Assembly (NCBI GenBank): GCA_014523695.1
Contig: JAATVS010000226.1
Coordinates: forward strand, 1 to 9,755
Direction: 5' to 3'
Length of the DNA: 9,755 nt
From: Nitrososphaerales archaeon TH5895
GTDB lineage: Archaea; Thermoproteota; Nitrososphaeria; Nitrososphaerales; Nitrososphaeraceae
Part shown: one piece after another, positions 7,016-9,755 of the stretch
How the letters are laid out: every line of letters begins with the position of its first letter
Numbering within the stretch: the stretch's first letter is position 1
Notes under the pieces: generated by a model
Seen by the model: only the letters and a program-made list of their open reading frames with translations
What the model was told of the DNA's origin: nothing
Databases searched by the model: none
Program-made: the position numbers and the translations under genes

Positions 7016-7468
7016 ATGTATTCACAAATGAGTTCCAAGACAAGCAATTCTACAGCCATGTCTCTCAGCGTCGGCGTTGTCCTAGCTGGTGCTGCTCTAT
7101 TATTACTACTGTTTATCCAACCAGTAATGCAATTAGAATCAGCATATTCACAACAGCAACGGTATAACACTACTACCCAAGTAGAAATTGTCAATGGTTC
7201 TTCGAATCCAGATAATGGACAGTTTTATGTTCCTCCGGAGATTCAGATTTCAAGTGGAAGTGCGGTCAGATGGACGAATAACGACATTGCAATTCATACC
7301 GTGACTGAGGGTAGTCCTTCGGAAGCAGATGCTGGTTCAGAACTGCATTTTGATTCCAGTCTGATGCAAATAGGATCGACTTTTGAACATACTTTTAACG
7401 ATACTGGTTTGGTCGATTACTATTGCACTATTCATCCGTGGATGACTGGAAAAGTGATGATAAGTTAA
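7016..7468 (+). CDS. Exported small blue-copper (plastocyanin-like) protein
   Basis: From ATG 7016 the product is 150 residues. It has a polar n-region with one Lys, a hydrophobic helix (about 16-38), a likely cleavage near SAYS-QQQ or retention as an anchor, then a single cupredoxin domain (about 55-150). The SGSAVRWTNND strand and H94 (IAIHTVT) are followed by the copper loop YYCTIHPWMTGKV. This supplies C137, H140 and M143, so all four type 1 copper ligands are present. Such proteins shuttle electrons outside the membrane, and ammonia-oxidising archaea carry many of them in place of cytochrome c. It is a possible electron acceptor for the nearby dehydrogenases, which is inference from proximity. 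ATG 7028 and ATG 7058 are alternative starts; an in-frame ATG at 6761 is rejected because it lies upstream of the apparent promoter and buries the signal segment. Confidence 0.88.
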   Translation: MYSQMSSKTSNSTAMSLSVGVVLAGAALLLLLFIQPVMQLESAYSQQQRYNTTTQVEIVNGSSNPDNGQFYVPPEIQISSGSAVRWTNNDIAIHTVTEGSPSEADAGSELHFDSSLMQIGSTFEHTFNDTGLVDYYCTIHPWMTGKVMIS

Positions 7469-7481
7469 GTTAGCAGGACAG

Positions 7482-7502
7482 TTTTTTGCTTTTGATAAAA
7501 GC
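7482..7502 (+). terminator. Possible T-tract terminator after the blue-copper gene
   Basis: Six T residues (7482-7487) lie 14 nt after the stop, the usual signal for archaeal termination. They are followed by a small hairpin, GCTTTT-GAT-AAAAGC (7488-7502). The hairpin comes after rather than before the T-run, so only the T-run is likely to matter. Confidence 0.35.
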
Positions 7503-7580
7503 AGTACGTACGTCAGCTTCCATACAAGCTCCGAGTGGCTAGTGATCCTTACCCCGTCTTATACTCGCAAATAGGCCATG

Positions 7581-7590
7581 TTATTATAGA
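7581..7590 (+). promoter_or_regulatory. Weak TATA-like element before the TSP3 gene
   Basis: TTATTATAGA is the only TATA-like sequence between the blue-copper gene and ATG 7642. It would give initiation near 7610 and a leader of about 30 nt without a clear ribosome site. The match is poor. Confidence 0.3.
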
Positions 7591-7641
7591 TTTTACGGAC
7601 AAGAATAATAGCAACAACACCGTTAATAGTCATAGTCCACA

Positions 7642-9027
7642 ATGCCGTCATCATGGTTTGTCTTGGCAATAATCGTCGGTGCAGCAGCAGTAGCGATGAT
7701 GATGACAATTGGCATAGCAGTTGACGATGATGATAAGATGATGAAAGTCGAAGGACAAACAGTTGGCAGCCATACTGATCCTGTTGTGGTTCTTGATGGA
7801 ACGGGAATAGGAACTATCAGATGCAGTAATAATGACAATGGTGATAATTCGGCATCATCATCATCATCATCTTCGGCCCAAATCACCTTCAACGCATTAG
7901 GACATCCAAGAGGAGCATATGCTGATATAATTGGAGCAGGTCTGGTAAGATTATATTCTACAGATATTGGTCCTTCAATGGAAGGATCTAGTGGATCTGG
8001 TTCCATCTATCCAGAAGGCTTTACGTTACAGATTAGCAGAGCTATTGTCAAATGTCCTGCAGGATATGCTCCTTTAACTTTTTCTTCTTCCTCATCTGTT
8101 GACTCAAACCAAGGTGCAGCATATAATGCTGGTGATGTCTTAATTACTGGCAAGTGTGGAAATGGCGTACAATTCTCTGTGAAGGATATAGTCGAACCCT
8201 TTCAGCTTGATGGAACCTTTATGGGAAATATTTTATGTAATAGCTCAACTACTCAGCTAACAGATATCTGTCCTGCTCTTACGGGAAGAGATTCAGATGG
8301 TGATGGTATAGATGATAGCTGTGATCCCACGCCGTTTCTAGATCTTGACGGAGATGGTGTAGGAAATGAGCGATATGAATTAGACAATTGTTCTTCTTTA
8401 TATAATCCAGATCAAAGTGATAGAGATAAAAACGAAATAGGAGATGTATGTGATTTGCACCCGGCTACGGCTACACTCATGGATCCCGATGAAGATTTTG
8501 TAGGTGATCAGGGAGGCGAAATAGATAATTGTCCTGATACATACAATCCAGATCAACGGGATATAGACCATGATGGTATAGGTGAAATGTGTGATCCACA
8601 TCCTTCTACTGCGCCAGTCTATCCTGGACAGCAACCTGTAATTCAATCAAAGGAACCACAACAATCGTCTCCGGATCGAGATCACGACAACATACCTGAT
8701 AAAGCCGACAATTGTGTTAACATACCTAACCCCAGCCAAGGAGACAAAAATAAAGATCGTAAAGGTGACGCTTGCGATCCGGCACCAGTAAAAGGACCGC
8801 AGTCAAAGGAACCACAACAATCGTCTCCGGATCGAGATCACGACAACATACCTGATAAAACCGACAACGCTCCCAATGTTCCTAACCCAAGTCAAACAGA
8901 TACTGATGGGGATGGAATAGGTGATGCCGCTGATAACTGTCCTACCAAAGCTAATCCGAATCAAAAAGACAAAGACAAAGATGGTATAGGCGATGTATGT
9001 CAGAAGGGACCTCCAAGTAAACAGTAA
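7642..9027 (+). CDS. Exported protein with thrombospondin type 3 (calcium-binding) repeats
   Basis: This 461-residue protein begins with a hydrophobic segment (about 5-27) that has no basic residue before it and is followed by DDDDK. Residues about 36-205 form an unrecognised domain with four cysteines (C61, C138, C172, C199), which could form two disulphides, and a Ser run (72-78) encoded partly by (TCA)5. Residues about 216-454 are TSP3 repeats, with DxDxDG loops and alternating DNCP and GD-x-CD cysteines (C210, C227, C250, C270, C297, C317, C358, C378, C433, C453). In known TSP3 proteins these acidic loops wrap around Ca2+. One unit (about 396-431) has Ala at both cysteine positions (A410, A430). 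Spacers with SKEPQQSSP appear twice. There is no C-terminal anchor. It is probably an adhesive or structural protein at the cell surface; no enzymatic role is visible. Confidence 0.85.
   Translation: MPSSWFVLAIIVGAAAVAMMMTIGIAVDDDDKMMKVEGQTVGSHTDPVVVLDGTGIGTIRCSNNDNGDNSASSSSSSSAQITFNALGHPRGAYADIIGAGLVRLYSTDIGPSMEGSSGSGSIYPEGFTLQISRAIVKCPAGYAPLTFSSSSSVDSNQGAAYNAGDVLITGKCGNGVQFSVKDIVEPFQLDGTFMGNILCNSSTTQLTDICPALTGRDSDGDGIDDSCDPTPFLDLDGDGVGNERYELDNCSSLYNPDQSDRDKNEIGDVCDLHPATATLMDPDEDFVGDQGGEIDNCPDTYNPDQRDIDHDGIGEMCDPHPSTAPVYPGQQPVIQSKEPQQSSPDRDHDNIPDKADNCVNIPNPSQGDKNKDRKGDACDPAPVKGPQSKEPQQSSPDRDHDNIPDKTDNAPNVPNPSQTDTDGDGIGDAADNCPTKANPNQKDKDKDGIGDVCQKGPPSKQ
8647..8711 (+). repeat. Direct repeat, copy 1, within the TSP3 array
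   Basis: This 65-nt stretch recurs at 8803-8867 with a single mismatch (8704 G versus 8860 A). The offset is 156 nt, exactly 52 codons. It encodes SKEPQQSSP plus the first calcium loop, and indicates a recent in-frame duplication. Confidence 0.95.
8726..8767 (+). repeat. 42-nt block identical to the right end of the window
   Basis: This stretch, encoding roughly [13 protein letters not shown], is identical at all 42 positions to 9714-9755. A further 18-nt block just before it (8709-8726) is identical to 9559-9576. It links the intact gene to the broken copy downstream. Confidence 0.92.
8803..8867 (+). repeat. Direct repeat, copy 2, within the TSP3 array
   Basis: This is the partner of 8647-8711, identical at 64 of 65 positions. 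Similarity falls off right after the repeat, where the following unit changes from DNCV to DNAP. Confidence 0.95.
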
Positions 9028-9556
9028 ACAGTAAAGCCATAGCCCTTCTCCCTCTCATACGTAGGAACAATTATTTGACCATTCCTTGGTTGGATATTTA
9101 CCGCCTGCGTTTGTAACGGACCTTTACAGAGCGGGAATACCTAAATTATACATTCAGATTAGATTATCTGAATCAATACTTCCAAATAGAAGACAACAGT
9201 TCAAGAACCATAAAGAAGGAGCAGATATGCCCCACGATTACAAAACTCTTCGAGGGATATATTGATCATGGTTGGATAATGCAATATTCCAAAGATTCAT
9301 GGAAGAGATCCGGAGAATATACTGAAGACGGAAACTACAAGAATCGTAATCGTAATCACCCAAGCTAGTTCTAGCCAAAATGACGCTCAACAAACCAGCT
9401 TCGAGTCAGGTAATGTTACTACAGAACAGCAACAACAACAGGAACGGGCAAGAGAGGGATAGGATAAGTGAATTGGTTTACTTGCTAACTGGTCTAAGCC
9501 TAACAGGTAGAAGTCAGATATCTCTTGAAGCAGAGCAGGTAGAAGTCGTAGTCTGA
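9028..9556. other. Decayed region between the TSP3 gene and a broken TSP3 copy
   Basis: No intact gene is visible. A frame is open from 9117 to a TAG at 9366-9368 (83 codons) without ATG, GTG or TTG near its beginning. It reads protein-like, for example LDYLNQYFQIEDN and FEGYIDHGWIMQY, but I do not recognise it. A second frame (9280-9462) reads IVIVITQASSSQNDAQQ and then a Gln run, like the end of a signal peptide and the start of a mature exported protein, before TAG at 9460. AAGGAG (9216-9221) stands 5 nt before ATG 9227, but that frame stops after 12 codons. A 12-nt direct repeat, CAGGTAGAAGTC, occurs at 9504-9515 and 9537-9548. Confidence 0.5.
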
Positions 9557-9755
9557 ACCAATTGTGTTAACATACCAAATCAGGATCAGAAGGATTTTGA
9601 TCATGACACAAAAGGTGACGAGTGTGACAACGCTCCCAAAAATCCTAATCTGGATCAAGCAGATACAGATAGAGATGGAGTAGGTGATGCGGCTGATAAC
9701 CGTGATAGAGTAGCTAACCCCAGCCAAGGAGACAAAAATAAAGATCGTAAAGGTG
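9557..9755 (+). pseudogene. Broken TSP3-repeat gene copy, running off the window
   Basis: The frame is open from 9557 to the window end with no start codon, right after an in-frame TGA (9554-9556). It encodes TSP3 units: [35 protein letters not shown], then [13 protein letters not shown]. These align with residues about 356-430 of the intact protein. The last 42 nt are identical to 8726-8767. The unit with Ala in place of both cysteines (DNAP...GDAAD) is present here too. It is either a degenerate tandem copy, perhaps once joined to the export-like sequence at about 9340-9460, or the 5'-damaged start of a gene continuing beyond the window. Confidence 0.7.
9714..9755 (+). repeat. 42-nt block identical to part of the intact TSP3 gene
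   Basis: This is identical to 8726-8767 and touches the window edge, so the true repeat may be longer. The base before it differs (9713 G, 8725 C). Confidence 0.92.

Noticed and set aside
6567..7043. 158-codon minus-strand frame starting at TTG
   Set aside because: It has no recognisable motif or TATA box, and it overlaps the promoter and first codons of the blue-copper gene. It is kept only as a region note and low-interest finding.
7726..7740. DDDDK motif after the TSP3 protein's hydrophobic segment
   Set aside because: It resembles an enteropeptidase site, but that protease is animal-specific, so the match is coincidental.
7855..7872. Trinucleotide repeat (TCA)5-TCT
   Set aside because: It only lengthens a Ser linker in frame and cannot act as an on/off switch; no CRISPR-like spacing is present.
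7623..8006. 127-codon minus-strand frame
   Set aside because: It is antisense to the N-terminal half of the TSP3 gene; its Asp and Ser runs mirror repetitive codons on the other strand.
8647..8867. Possible CRISPR array because of near-identical repeats
   Set aside because: There are only two copies, in frame within a coding TSP3 array, with no uniform short spacers.

Overview
The window looks archaeal, most likely from an ammonia-oxidising soil lineage of the Nitrososphaeria (Thaumarchaeota; a Nitrosocosmicus/Nitrososphaera-like genome). The evidence is archaeal TATA-like boxes 27-46 nt upstream of the start codons, TTG starts with short or absent leaders, moderate-to-low GC by eye, plastocyanin-like exported proteins, and a set of secreted proteins with acidic or calcium-binding repeat regions. 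The lineage is an inference; no rRNA or other marker gene is present.

Every confident gene encodes a protein with an N-terminal export or anchor segment. Left part: a sugar dehydrogenase of the soluble quinoprotein GSDH type on the minus strand (184-1851) diverges from a plus-strand pair, a cysteine-free cupredoxin-like protein (2215-3033) and a second GSDH paralogue (3038-4492), separated by 4 nt. Middle part: a right-handed beta-helix protein (5151-6482) carries the YG-x-DPH signature and repeat order of AlgG-type mannuronan C5-epimerases. A truncated relic of a second copy (4786-5049) lies just upstream. Right part: a small blue-copper protein with an intact type 1 site (7016-7468) and a thrombospondin type 3 (TSP3) repeat protein (7642-9027). 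Beyond these lie 728 bp of decayed sequence ending in a broken TSP3 copy that runs off the window (9557-9755).

Reading of the whole (inference): an extracellular module for sugar or polysaccharide oxidation and matrix building, with calcium as a common thread. GSDH folds bind Ca2+ in known relatives, epimerised alginate gels with Ca2+, and TSP3 repeats chelate Ca2+. Three otherwise unrelated proteins (both GSDHs and the epimerase) also end in similar Asp/Glu/Asn/Gly-rich acidic tails. The blue-copper protein could accept electrons from the dehydrogenases. There are no tRNA or rRNA genes, CRISPR arrays or intact mobile elements. About 2.3 kb in four gaps is non-coding or decayed.
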